From NCBI GenBank assembly GCA_034687125.1, contig JAQGBZ010000378.1, positions 1-58,533 of the forward strand: a stretch of DNA of 58,533 nucleotides. The letters are read 5' to 3'. This DNA is from Neelides folsomi. Taxonomy: Eukaryota > Arthropoda > Collembola > Neelipleona > Neelidae. The notes under the pieces were generated by a model, which worked only from the letters and a program-made list of their open reading frames with translations, made no database searches and was not told the DNA's origin. Of the stretch, positions 1-11,904 are shown piece after piece. Position 1 is the first letter of the stretch, and the number at the start of each line of letters is the position of its first letter. The translations under genes were made by a program, and so were the position numbers.

Positions 1-540
1 TCAATTGATTCAAATTCCCTTAGTGTAATGTTTGATACAATTCCTCCCATTGACTGAGCAATTTCGAACGTATCGTCATGGATCTCAACAATTTCCATTA
101 AACCATTTTGAGACTTTGTGGATTTGGCATGATGAAAGCAATTGTAAATTGTTTCAACCTTAACTTTGTTCCAACTCTTTGCCACCATAAAAGAAACATC
201 CTTCATGTCAAGAGTAAATGACTTTTTGTTGTCAATTGATTCAATCAACTTTCTCACAAGTTCTATTTTATAAAAATGCTTTAAGTTTTTAATGATGCCT
301 AGGTCCATAGGTTGTAAAACGCTCTTCACGTTTGGAGGAAGAAAGATCATTTTAATATTGGTTAATGCAATATTTTGAGGATGTGATGGACAATTGTCAA
401 GTATCAGTAATATCTTTTTGTTTTTCTTTCTTATTTCATTGTCCCAATCTTTGACCCATTTGATGAATATTTCAGAAGTCATCCAAGAACTTTGATTTGA
501 TTTGTAAATAATGAGTAAATTTTCCATTTTTCTGGAAACT
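1..540 (-). pseudogene. Tigger/pogo transposase, DDE domain fragment
   Basis: The reverse strand reads as the catalytic (DDE) part of a Tigger/pogo family transposase. It contains LLILDNCPSHP with the catalytic Asp, then IKMIFLPPNVKSVLQPMD, which is the family's hallmark block, followed by a conserved helical tail. The reading frame is open from about 535 to the left edge, so the C-terminus lies outside the window. Just upstream (about 545) the frame meets a stop, and the N-terminal DNA-binding part resumes only at 680-800, so this copy looks inactive. The function (cut-and-paste transposition) is known for the family; inactivity is inferred. Confidence 0.85.
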
Positions 541-659
541 GGTTATTTCGTAACTTTTTGGTTTTCTATATAGTTTATTAAGTTATGCATATTAATTTTC
601 ATTTTATATAAATTATTCAATGTAAATTAAATACCTACATTTTATTTACTTTTATAAAA

Positions 660-825
660 TTTACATTATAAAGTCAATTACCTCAGAAGATGATGCAATT
701 TGATTCTCCAATTCATTTCGATTTTTTAAAATATTAGTTAATGTGGTATTAACTATGTTATATTTTGCACAAATTACTTTCATTTTTATTTTATTATCGA
801 GCTGTTCAAGTCAATTTATCTTTTA
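660..825 (-). pseudogene. Tigger N-terminal helix-turn-helix remnant
   Basis: The reverse strand encodes KIKMKVICAKYNIVNTTLTN followed by ILKNRNELENQIASSSE. This matches the psq/CENP-B-type helix-turn-helix that opens Tigger transposases. It lies directly upstream, in transposase orientation, of the DDE fragment at 1-540, so both belong to one element. The codons between them are missing and stop codons flank this piece, so the copy is internally deleted. No usable start codon is visible. Confidence 0.6.
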
Positions 826-959
826 AACTTAACTGAGTTCGTTTCTGTTTTAATTTAAATATTTTTAATCAAATTGCCGAGCAAAGAAAATGCTATTCAT
901 AAGAATCTGTTAAACATAGTGCTTTGTAACTAATTCATGCGCTTTCGTGTGAATTTGCC

Positions 960-1140
960 CATTACACCAGATCTTTTAAGCGTGAGGGTATTTTAAAATA
1001 TCCACTACATCCGATATATCCATTACAATCGAAGTCCATTACTTACGATGCTCTTATCATTATAAGGCCTATCTCTGGGCCGGGGGTGTTGATTTTGATC
1101 CACTATAATCGATAATCCATTACATCCGGTTCCATTGTAA
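960..1140. repeat. Probable Tigger terminal/subterminal region
   Basis: The stretch repeats variants of TCCATTACAATCGAAG and TCCACTATAATCGATAATCC. Such phrases resemble the terminal inverted repeats of Tigger/pogo elements and sit on the N-terminal side of the transposase remnant, where an end is expected. The exact terminus and the TA target duplication could not be fixed, and the other end is outside the window. Confidence 0.35.
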
Positions 1141-1278
1141 AAGGACATAATAAAGTATTCACTGTACATAATAAAGTAAAAAATATCATGTATCATAGTA
1201 TCATACAATGAAAATAAACACTTCATGTAAAATGTCATAAAAATGCTGTTTTCAGTGATAATAATTTGAATATATTTT

Positions 1279-2192
1279 TAGGCTCTTATTTTGATGGTGA
1301 AGGATCAAGAAGGTTAGCCAGTTGGGGATTTCAATAATCCGCTCCAATGCGACAAATCATGTCGAGTTTATGGAGACAATGAAACGGTTTACATGGCGGA
1401 TAAAACCAATCATTCATTGTTCTTACACGCCTTATTGGTCTGCAAAGGTTAATATTTAATATGATCAGTGCGATCAATTCAATTCAAATGCAGTGGATCA
1501 AATTATTGCCCAGATTACGAATTTGTTCATAATATTCCACCAATTTCCTCCTATTATGTTAGTCCAAATTTTGATTGGACTGGGTATGGTTGGAAGGAAT
1601 ATTATGGGACCCATTTGGTTGATGGAAAGAAAATTTGTCGAGAACGTCAAATTCTCGGAGGGAATCCTCCTTATCATGGTCTTGGGAAAGATGCCCTCGA
1701 TGGAGTTTCAAGAATTAAAGATTGGGATAGATTTTATGAAGATCGAAATGAAAATGCTCATTGTCCGTGTCCAATGCTTCCTTCAATGGAGCCAGCTGAA
1801 AAACAGACGCCTTCACCTGATAGTAAAAAAAACATTTATCATCAGTAAAAGAATCATTTTCTACGTTCTTCAAGCTGCAATGGAAATTCTAAAAAGAGCA
1901 TCGGACAAAGTTTTAAAAATGAATCCAAAACGTTCTTATTGGCCTCCTCCTGTAAAAAGAAGAATTACTGATGATGCCGCTGTAAGTGTTTTATTTAACA
2001 AAAATAGCTTTAACAGAGATTTTATTTGATAATGAAAATTTTGTTGTTTTATGCAATTATTATTGATGCTAATTTTTATTAATCTGTTTTTCTTTTTAGT
2101 TTCGTGATCTAAGAATGGGGATTCTTATTGTGTACATGCTCTGTTTGGTCGTTTTTTTCACTGTAATCAATTTCTTCATGTGGGAAAAGTAA
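1279..2192 (+). CDS. Unidentified protein with C-terminal membrane anchor
   Basis: The coding exons I can support are about 1494-1822, 1875-1981 and 2100-2192. The introns are 1823-1874 (52 nt) and 1982-2099 (GTAAGT...TTTTTAG), and the phases agree. The protein is Trp/Tyr/Pro/Cys-rich (YCPDYEF, WKEYYGTHLVDGKKICRERQ, DWDRFYEDRNENAHCPCPML), then basic (KMNPKRSYWPPPVKRRITDD). It ends in one hydrophobic segment (MGILIVYMLCLVVFFTVINF) plus a tail of four residues, so it looks membrane-anchored near its C-terminus. The 5' end is uncertain: a short upstream exon at about 1279-1311 (donor AAG|GTTAGC) can join in two ways, at 1469 or 1494. A second frame also stays open through 1493-1981 but has shadow-like composition. 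I do not recognise the family. Confidence 0.55.
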
Positions 2193-2560
2193 TGCGTGGA
2201 AAGCTGTTTTGGAAATGATGATGACTTTGACAGGCTCAGCTACTACGACGGAGAAGATCAATATTATGTGGATAACTAATTGGCTTTTTTAAAAACTAAA
2301 ACTTTATTGTTTAACTATTTTAATTCAATTGCTGTTTTTTTTGTTAAATTCTCATTTAAAATAATAGTTTTGATGCGTAAAATTTTAGTTTTAATGATAA
2401 ACATGCCCAAATTTAAATATTAATAGTAAATGTTTAAATGTGTATATTTCATTGTGGAAATGATTTCGTTTGGATTATCATGAATATTATGATTTCATCC
2501 TTTGCATAATTTGTTTAATGCTTGAAGTTTGTTAATTCATATAAGCCAAGCTAAAATATA
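2193..2560. other. Intergenic, no feature seen
   Basis: AT-rich spacer between the unidentified gene and the hAT insertion. It presumably holds the 3' UTR of the upstream gene. I see nothing else in it. Confidence 0.5.
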
Positions 2561-2568
2561 CTTTAAAG

Positions 2569-3653
2569 CAGGGGTGTCCAACGTACGGCCCGCCGGGACA
2601 TTTTGTCCGGCCCGCGGAGGGTTCGCGATAAAATCATTATATACGGACCTCGGTCCACCATGAGAAATGCTAATTAAAAATCTATATTCTGAATTGTCAA
2701 TAAAAAGCTAAACGCCAATGTTTTATGTAAAAACACGAACATTCATATGTTTTTATGCATAAACTGGATATAATATGAATATCAGAAATCCCTAACATGA
2801 TATTCGGGACTGACTAAAGTGCCACCCTTTGCCACCCCCTATTTTTATTGTACGAAAATGACCGCCTTGATCTCCTGATCACGAAAAGATTTTGCCACCC
2901 CCGGGTATTATCACCCATTTCGGAGTTACAGTCCGAAAAACAATAACCACGTTTTTGGTCCGTAACTCCGAAACGGCTGAAAATACCCGGGGGTGGCAAA
3001 ATGTTTTCGTGATCAGGTCAAGGCGGTCATTTTGGTATAATAATATTTAGGGATGGCAGGGGGTGGCAGATTAGTCAGTCCCATGATATTCTGCTATGAA
3101 ATTATCCCATTAATCAAAACGTATATGAGCATCTTTGAGTTTCATCATTCAATTTTTAAGTTGGTAACATTAATGTTAATTAAGAAAGGAAAATTTCAAA
3201 ATTTTCTCGGACCCTGGCGGTTCCGGTATATAATGTAAAACAGAAAAATTCAAATATTTTCTTGAAACTTAATTTAAGGTTCAGTCATTTGATAAATGTC
3301 ATCGAAAATATTTTTACAACATGACGGTTCCGATATATTTTAAGTTCGAAATTTCAAAAATTTTCTCGGAACCTTACGGTTCCGGCATTTGGGACATAGA
3401 AAATTTCTTATTTACTTTTGTATAATAAATTATAAATTTTACTCGGTGCCTATCTGTGAATAAAAAATTTTCAATATGTATTGGTACAGAGTACAAACCC
3501 CCATGGAACCCCCAAGTCTGATTTTAAAGGTAATAAGTAATAACATACATTTTAACACTTTAATTTAATTAATTAATAAAAAGTAGACCTGGCCCCCGAA
3601 CATATACTTTTTTCGAGATCTGGCCCTTCTCTCAAAAACGTTGGACACCCCTG
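2569..3653. mobile_element. Non-autonomous hAT element, 1085 bp
   Basis: The ends are inverted repeats: CAGGGGTGTCCAACGT on the left and its reverse complement on the right (16 bp identical). The element is flanked by a perfect 8-bp target duplication, CTTTAAAG, at 2561-2568 and 3654-3661. An 8-bp duplication with CAGGGGTGTCC-type ends is the signature of the hAT superfamily. No transposase reading frame is present, so it depends on an autonomous relative. The GGCCCG-rich ends differ in composition from the AT-rich surroundings. A second element is nested at 2806-3082. Confidence 0.93.
2806..3082. mobile_element. Nested foldback MITE, 277 bp, 9-bp target duplication
   Basis: The outer ends are GGGACTGACTAA...TGCCACCC and its inverted counterpart. 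The flanks are a perfect 9-bp duplication, ATGATATTC, at 2797-2805 and 3083-3091. The inverted similarity continues inward almost to the centre (GACCGCCTTGA, CTGATCACGAAAA, CACCCCCGGGTATT, TTTCGGAGTTAC occur on both arms), so the element could fold into a hairpin with arms of roughly 125 bp. A 9-bp duplication favours a Mutator-like origin, but the family is inferred. It inserted into the older hAT element. Confidence 0.9.
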
Positions 3654-3840
3654 CTTTAAAGGTATTATCATGAAAGAAAGGCAACTTTTTATTAGACACA
3701 AATAAATGTATTCGAATATAATAATTATGAATTCTAATTATTTATTAACTAAAAAATTAAACATTGAACTTGAACATAACCTTTATATTAAAAAAAGCAA
3801 TAATTTTGATTAGGAGAATAGATTTTCATTGATTTCAATC

Positions 3841-6800
3841 TCATTTAAGTGCTTCTTTCATTTCTTGCAAAAGCATCGAACCAACCACAATCTTTTCACA
3901 ATTGACAACAATCTTCGCACCAGAATCATTAAAATGAATAGTCATTAGGACAAGGACTTGGGAAGAAATCGATTCACCAGCAAATCTATGAAACATAATA
4001 TGGATCAAATTATAATTAGCATAATCATCAAGTCGTTTTTATTTAGATTAAATTTAAAAAAAGATTAACCGGCTATTAAATGAATTTACCTTATAATGTC
4101 ATCTTCAATTGAAGGAACCTGAAGGATATTTGCAGTTTCATAAACTTTCTGTGCGAGAGCTTGGCGATTTGAGGCACCGTTTAAATTGGAATTGATTGAC
4201 ATTTTCGCTTCATGTTCGTTCATTCCTTTGAGTTTATCTGGAAGTAAAGTAAAATAATAAATAAAAAACGTAATTAAAATAAACCGGATATTATTAGATT
4301 GAATTTAAATAAGAAATATGATTAGATCGTAAAATTACTATGCTCTGATGTAAAGGCAGTTTGAGAAATGGAAATTGGCCTTAAAAGCTCTCCAATGGGA
4401 GATTTAATCGCAACTTGATATTTCTTCGCGTCGGTTTCGTTGGCCCAAGAAATCTCAAATTTGGCTTCTTGAGTTGTGTCGTTGAAATCGATACCTAAAA
4501 CAACTGCAAGACCTTTATTCGATTCTAAACAATCAATTTGTTGGAATTCCTTCATTGACATTCCAATAGGTAGATTCTGAAAATTAGAAAGATAATAAAA
4601 TTCCCTTTTATACATTACAAACTTTAAATACTCATTTGTTAAAAATAAAAAATCAAATGCTAAACTAACTAAAAGAAAAAAATGTGTAAAAATTCTTTTT
4701 TTTACCTTGTTAGAAATGTGAACATTTTTAAATGAATCTTTTGATGAATTGAAAAAATGAAGCTCAATCGAAAGCATTTTTGATGAGGCCAAATGAGGAG
4801 TTCGCAGAAACTTTGAAGAAATTTGCATCCCACCAGAAACCATTTTACTTAAAAGTTCACTTGTTTTGTTTGGTATAAACATCGAACTCGCTTTCTGTAA
4901 ATTAAATAAAATCAATTAATCAATAAATTGTAATCCATAAAGCCATATGTAAGAAATGCTAACCTATAATTAATATCTACATTTGGTAATTTAATAATTC
5001 ATAAAAATTACTTCATACGACGGCGATTTGGATAATGCAGAACCAGGGGAAAGAGGTGAAGAAGAAGGCGACGCTGTTGGTAAAAGCAAAGTTGCTCCTG
5101 AAAGTGACCCAGACATTGACCCAGGCATTGACGCCGGTATTGACCCTGAACCAACTCCATTCCCCGACGTATCAAAATCAAGATCGAGTAATAAATCCAC
5201 ATTCGAATATGAAGCTTTCCCGTTTTTAACTTCACTTTCCGCCTTTTTCTTTTCTCCTTTTGGTTTCTTCTTCGGCTCGTCACTAAAAGAAGAATCAGAT
5301 TGAGCAGAATCGGAATCATCAGATTTTTCTTCTGTTGATCCGCTCGTGTCGCTTTCAGACTTCGTTTTAAATCCTTTCCCAGACTTGTCATATCGAATTA
5401 CTTTTTTCTCTTCCTTTTTCTCAGCTTTTACTTTCTTCACAGTTTTTCCTTTTTTCTCAACATCTACCTTCTTTTTAACTTCTGCATCAGAATCGGAAGG
5501 AGAATCAGGCTCAGAATCATCCGTTCCACTTGATGATGAAGAAGAATCAGAACTTGACGAAGAACTTGAAGAATTCTCATCCTTTTTGTTTTCTCCTTCA
5601 GAGTCGGAATAAAACGACCGAGATTTGCTCGTCGTTTCTTTTGTCTTTTTCTTCTTCTTTCCCTTTTCTTCAATTTTAGGGCTGAAGTCCAATGTTGGAG
5701 AGGTCGGCGGTGGTTCGACGTTCCGCACTGTTGGATCTGGAGCTTCAGTAGGAAACGGAGGCAAATCTTGATAGCCATTTGCTCTCGTGTTTAAGAAATG
5801 AGAAAGAGACCCGAGTTGGTAATGATCCCGATCTGTTTAAAAAATTATAACCAAAAAATTAAATTATTCAATTTAAACATATTTAGCTTAATTTAGATGC
5901 GTAAAACCCTTTTATTAGCAAAGTGCTAAATATTTATGTAGAATGTAGATATTTATTGATAAAGCACTTTATGTAAAAATTTAAAAAAGTAATTGATTTA
6001 AACATAAATAAGATTAAAGTTACCTTTAAACTTTGATTGAAGAACTGGTGCAGGTTTTGATCCAAGTAGGATCTTTTTAGCATATTTGGCCAATTTCCTA
6101 TTAGGCGAATCTGGAAAGAGGAGTTGTCGAAGAAGTCGGGCCCGATCTCGAATATCATAACTTGCATCATATTTAGCCAAATTGAAAACGTATTGACAGA
6201 GCAAAGAAGTTTGCTCGGGATTTCTCAGTTGGAGCTTTGCGGCCAAATTAAGGATTTGAAGTTTTACCATTTCTTCCTAGAAATATCAAAAGTATAAATT
6301 AAAATCAAGTCAAAACCAAATCATTACTTTAAAACAATTAAAAACTTAAGATTAGACACATTTTGCAGGCTTAAGTAAAACCGGGTTTTTACCTCTTCAG
6401 GGAAAGTTTTAGCCATTTTTCTTAAAACATCGGGTGGGAGATGAGGAATTCTCTCCGAATGTTCACCCAAAAGCCACAAAATGGCAGCTCTTGCTGGCGG
6501 CACACTCACACGATCGACCATTTTAGCAAGTTGGGCAATCACTGCTTTATTTCCACTTCGTTGACTTTGAAGAAGAGTTTTGGCCACCACAACGGCTCCT
6601 CCCACAACAGCCGCTGAAATTAAATTTTGATCATTTTAAATTAAGTTAAATAAGAAAATATATTTCAGATTATTATTGCTACATCCCGCTAAATTGTATT
6701 TATGGTTAATAAAAAATAACTCTTACGATCAGGATGAGATAAAAGTGAAACGAGTCCATTGAGACAAGTTTCGGCCACTTCTTTTATATTCGATGCACAT

Positions 6801-9800
6801 CTTCCAATGGCCTGAATCGTGGCTGCTACAAATTCCTTGTCTTGGCTGGAAATATAAGTTTGGAATTCCCTCAGGATGGGTGGAATGTTTGTTTCATTTG
6901 CAATGTTTGTGAGAACTTCCAGCTTCAAGATTTTGATTTGTGTTGGGTCGCCGCTCCGAACAAAGAAGCTTTTCATGTATGGTTCAAAGAGAGCCTATTT
7001 AAAATACAAAGTTATAAATTAATACTAAAGATGTTTAAGAATTAGAATATAAAATTTAAAAAATGTTTTTACGATTCTCTGAAGAAGAGAAGACAAAGTG
7101 GAGAAGAAGAATGAAAAGAGCAAAGTTATACATGAGGTGTATTTACAAAAGCGCACAGAGAAGAGCAGAGCATGAATAGAGAAAAATGATTTTTTTACAA
7201 TAAAGAAAGGAGCCAAATTGAATAAATATTTTAAAGGTCATTAAAAATTTAATTTAGTCATAAATTGATAGATAGAATATGCAATTTCGGTTAAAATAAC
7301 ATTTATTGGCCCAACCTTTCTATCTGTTGACATTGCAGCAATTGAAGTGAGAACAACTGATTGAACCTCCACGTGTGAACGGAGAAGGCGAATGAGAGCT
7401 TTAATCACAATGTGAACTTCAACTTTTGGAGCCATATGATGATACAACTGTGCAACGGCCATTACAACCTAAAACAAGAGCAATTAACTAATACGAAGAA
7501 ACTAAGAATATGATATGAAATAATTTTCTTATATGAAATTATAATAATAGGTTGATCAACTCACAGCTGCATTTCTGCTTTGCAACAAAGGCCTTGAATT
7601 TTTGAGCAACAAACGATGATCGGAATCCATGTGGATTTTGTTTTCCTTTTCTGGTTTTTTCTCTTCGTCTGAATCGGCGTCTTCGTCATAAAATGGTTTA
7701 TTGTTTTCTTCACCATCAACATTTACATCCTAAAAGAAAACGCAGAACTCAACTATTTGAATTCGATCAAATAAGACTATTATTAAAAAATCTAAATGGT
7801 TTATCAAAGATCTTACGCCAATGTTTGGATCTGTGAATTGGGATCTTCCATAGCGAGTGAGCATATTTAGAATTACAACTTGACCCCATTCGTCAATGTC
7901 GACAAGTAGAGCACAGAGTTTGCGAAAGTTTTTATGAATCAAATCAATCCTTTCTGGACAAACCTAAGTTATTGAAGATATTCATTAAGGGATGTTTACA
8001 AAATAACAATTTGAATTAAACTTTAAAACGAAGAATTATATAAACCTCTTCAAATGCCATCACAGCTGAACCAACAACAAGCGTAGTTTTGTCCGACAAC
8101 AATTTGTCAATGATTTGAACAAGTTCTTCTTTCTGTTCGGGATCCAAACTAATTAAAAGAAAAAAAGCACACTTCAATACTTTTATCAATTCTTTAATAT
8201 AATGCTAATTAATGTGATGCAAGTGTCAAAACATTAAAAATCCTAAATGTGGTTTAATTGATTAATTGATGTTAACCTGTAGAGCTTGGGAATTGCATGA
8301 GCAGCAGTTTTCCGAACATAAGGGCTCATGTCAGATGACGAATCTCTGATAGCGAGCATTACAATTGGAACAATCACAGTCACCCGAATACTCGAAAGAA
8401 CTCTTAACGCGCTTCCACGAATCAGTTGGTTTGGATCCTATTTATAATTAAATAATCAATATCGAACTCCTTTAAATTCATATAATCAGATTCACTAAAA
8501 TTTATTGATACGCGTGGTGATTACTCATCTGATGATCTTCACTTGAATGAATTGATAAGTTTAATAATTTAAATATTAACAATTGGCGATTTAAAATGTT
8601 TTAAAGGAGAATTTACTTTTAGTGCCCTTTGGAACGTTGAAATTGAGAGCAAAGCGAGATCTTGTTGTTCTTCTGCATATCGAACCAAATAAACGTAAAC
8701 AAGTTTCTTGACTTCGGTGTTCTTCGAAACGACGTTTTTGACAACTGCAGCAAATAAATCAGAAGCGTCGCGTCCTTTTGCCACCATCTAATAAATTAAT
8801 TTAAAATTCAATTATTATAAATAATGATATAACTAACTTTCAGATAAATGGTTTCTAGTCTTTGACCACTTTGATCTTACCCCAATTATCCTTTTCATTG
8901 CTTCCAATTTCAAATTGTCTCGATTGGAATCCAGCATTTGTTTCAAATCATCATTCCTATTCAAATCAATGAATGTTAATATAAAAAACAAACCAAAAAA
9001 TACAAACCACAAATAAGAGGATTTCTACAAACTACAACACAAATATTTTTTAAACATGTTTCAATAATATTAACTATGTATGTGTGTCCATTCCATTTCC
9101 ACCTGGAGCTATAATAAACCCAAACCAAAAATCAACTCCTTGATTAACTAAATACCTAATACTAACCAAAAAGACCATTAAAGTTGATTATTTAAAATTA
9201 AAATTATTTTATTAATTTCCTCATTAGAAAAACCAATAAATATAGGTATAAAACAATGAGTCGCCAATTTCATCTAGTATAAAAACGAATTATATGTTAC
9301 ATTTAAAAACCTTTTTTAAATAAGTCAACGGCTAAAAGAGATTCAGAATAGACGTAAAGAAATTACAAATACAAATTGATTGACAAAAGACCTTAAACAC
9401 CATTTAATGTTAATTTAACCTCATTCCCCTCAAAGGTCTATATGAAAAAAGGGAGGTTAATTTGGTCACATTGAAGAATTTAAAACGTCTTACTTCTTGG
9501 ACTCACTTTATGTCTAGAATAATAGCTACACCCTCATGAACCCAGTCTCCGAATCTTGTGCCCAAACTACTTGTTTTGTTCTCTCTTGTGGTGGCCAAAA
9601 TATTCATTGGTGAGCAAAATTAGTGTTCAAAATTGTGATATAATACATAAATAATAAAAATCATTTGTAAATCATTAATATACTTTGGTTAAAATTGTGT
9701 GTGAATAACATGTAAATTAAAAGGGTTAATTGTGTCACCTTTTGTAATCAGAACTGAAGAATGACCCAACGGCAGCATCACCAGAATAATCCATCCCATC

Positions 9801-9833
9801 GTTGATGGAACTCGTTCGCTCGAAGGCACTCAT
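3841..9833 (-). CDS. AP3B: AP-3 complex subunit beta
   Basis: Large subunit of the AP-3 adaptor, which sorts cargo from endosomes to lysosomes and lysosome-related organelles. Sixteen exons: 9739-9833, 8881-8956, 8617-8787, 8277-8437, 8046-8148, 7817-7963, 7565-7729, 7316-7468, 6727-6994, 6393-6613, 6024-6276, 5012-5832, 4706-4894, 4339-4576, 4090-4237 and 3841-3985. They sum to 3354 nt (1117 residues), close to the usual length of about 1100. Residues 30-604 form the adaptin trunk ([52 protein letters not shown]). Residues 605-878 are a Lys-, then Ser/Asp/Glu-rich hinge (exon 5012-5832), the phosphorylated hinge typical of beta-3. The rest is the C-terminal ear. The start [12 protein letters not shown] is the first in-frame ATG. 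A phase-compatible alternative first exon lies at 9507-9607. Confidence 0.96.
9507..9607 (-). other. AP3B: Candidate alternative first exon of AP3B
   Basis: It lies inside the long first intron of AP3B. An ATG at 9607 opens 33 codons plus two bases ([20 protein letters not shown] then [13 protein letters not shown]) and runs straight into a consensus donor, AAA|GTGAGT, at 9506. The two leftover bases match the phase that exon 2 (8956) expects, giving ...[12 protein letters not shown]. No splice acceptor is obvious just before the ATG, which fits a first exon rather than an internal one. Vertebrate AP3B lacks such an insert, so an alternative promoter is the simplest reading. This is inference. 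Confidence 0.45.
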
Positions 9834-11904
9834 TTTGTTAAGATTTCACTCAATTAAGACGATGAAGCTAAAGTAAAAAATATTATAAGAAATATAATAT
9901 GTTTTTTCCTTTCCAAACATTGAAGATTTTGAACGATAAAACCATAAAACACTCTAAAAAATAAAAAAAGGATAAGTCTAATAATTGATTAAATAAAAAT
10001 TAAAACACTTGGCAAAGTTTACAAATTGGGGATGGGGATTTAGCAATGTAAACAGATTGAACAGCAGCACTGAAAGCATGTGATTATAATGAACAAAATA
10101 ATTCCTACACCAAAGGTCCAAAACATTTTGAACCTTCAATTATTGAAGTTCAATATCTTTGAAACAAATTACAAAGTCAAACAAAGTTCAAATTGAGAGA
10201 AGTATGTAAAATTTAAACTTTATTAGTTAAAGTTAAAAGATTCTGAAAATACAATATGTTATTTAAAAACATCTAGAAAAAGTCGACTGATGAAAATGAC
10301 CTCTGCTAATTTGAATTTACTACGTCCTATAATATTTAAAAGTAATTTTCCTCGAAGTCCATTCTTGTCATATTCAATGTATTATTTGCACAGAGGATTA
10401 AAGTCTTAAGAGCTCGTTAATCTTAGCATTAACATTAAGGAGGAACTTTTAACATGGGAAATTGATGTGTAAAACCTCTCGATCACAATGACTTTTAATA
10501 ATAATTTACATTTCTTTAATTTTAAAGTTTATTACTTTTTATTGTTAGTTTGTCAGATGTTCCAACACCTTTCCTTCAGTGACGAATTCGACAAATTTCT
10601 TTGAATTGTGGCCGAGTGGCCGAGAAGAATTCAAATTCAAAATGAACAAATTAAATACTCATGGACTAATGTTTAATTAATTTCCTTACTTTTAATCCTA
10701 ATTTGTTTGTTCTTTTAATCAGTTAAACATTAATGATTACAATAATTCAGCAACAATTAGCTAATTAACTTCTTTAGTACATAAAAGTTAATATAAGAAT
10801 TTTTTGACACAAGCCCAAATCGTCTTCTTTAAACTTTAAACATATGACAAGAAATAGAAAAGTCAAAGCTGCAGTTTGAGCTGAATACTCAAATACCGTA
10901 ATATGTGGGTGTGAATTTAACATGCTAGAACATAGGAATATTCCTCAATTCCCCAAAGCCGACGAACTCTGTTGATAATAAGATAAATATTACAATACAA
11001 TAACTAAGAGTTGAATATTAAATAATTTAAATCGTTTCAAATAACTTTTATTTGTAAATTAACTATATAAGATCAATGATGCTACAACTTTTAATTTAAA
11101 TCATCGAATTATTAACTTTATAATTAATTATATTACTTTAGTATAAGCCCCAAAACGATTTTATAAAAGACGAGGAAGTACATTTAATTATTTGTATAAA
11201 CAAGTCTCACGTCGACTACACAATTAAAAAATTACAATTATTGCCAGGAATTTACTCACTAATTAGTTAAGTTATCTATTAGATAAAATTAATTTATTTT
11301 AATTTTATTTATTTTTCTTGTATAGCAATTGGGGTTTCGCAAATTAAAGTATTTTTATCAATCTACTTACTTGTAATTTATATTCTTATCACAATATCTT
11401 TGCAATCACATGTGAATAATCTTCATAACCAATTTCCTAAATAACAATTTACAGACATCTAACGTTGTAAACCGATTATGTTAACTAATAATTATAGAAA
11501 AAAGTTAATGATGAATTTTAACTTTAACTTAAAATAATCTACGGTCTCCGCTACAAGAATTTGGCAAAAAATTGCGACAAACAATAATCATAAATCATAA
11601 TGTATGTGTATATGCAAACGTTAGTGAACAATATGAAACAACAATATTGTGGTTTAAAAATTATATAAATAATATCAATATAAATTAATGAAATGATTGA
11701 CTTGATGTTTGGTATTTAAAATTGTAATCTAAAATTGATGACGATTGCGAAATTGATAAAATAAATCACGAAACGATGTGAAAATATTTAAATATTGATT
11801 GGAAAATTTGAAGGTCTTGTACAATTGATAAATAATCTACGTTTGACAGACAAGGGTGAGTGGAATAAATAATAAATGAATGTTGAATCTTAAAAATCAC
11901 ACGT
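9834..11904. other. Intergenic AT-rich spacer, no gene seen
   Basis: It separates the 5' end of AP3B from the 3' end of USP8 and should hold the AP3B promoter and 5' UTR plus the USP8 3' UTR. A short inverted repeat, TTTGAATT...AATTCAAA, surrounds GTGGCCGAGTGGCCGAG near 10600. No open frame of coding character and no RNA gene was found. Confidence 0.4.

Noticed and set aside
1023..1238. 71-codon open frame on the minus strand
   Set aside because: It lies in the presumed Tigger end, has AT-driven composition (Phe/Ile/Tyr) and no splice partners.
1493..1981. Long second open frame over the unidentified 5' gene
   Set aside because: The overlapping frame is Met/Ile/Leu-rich with shadow-like composition; the other frame uses Trp, Cys, Gly and Asp evenly and is linked by a phase-correct 52-nt intron. 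The final exons are shared.
2814..3238. Short open frames on both strands inside the nested MITE and hAT element
   Set aside because: They fall in hairpin arms and non-coding transposon sequence; the apparent proteins are mirror products of the inverted repeat.
5028..5612. Ser/Glu- and Phe-rich open frames on the plus strand opposite AP3B
   Set aside because: They are antisense shadows of the low-complexity Ser/Asp/Lys hinge exon of AP-3 beta.
10600..10640. GTGGCCGAGTGGCCGAGAAG resembling the start of a tRNA-Ser/Leu
   Set aside because: No D- or T-arm, no B box (GGTTCGAAT) and no acceptor stem could be found downstream.
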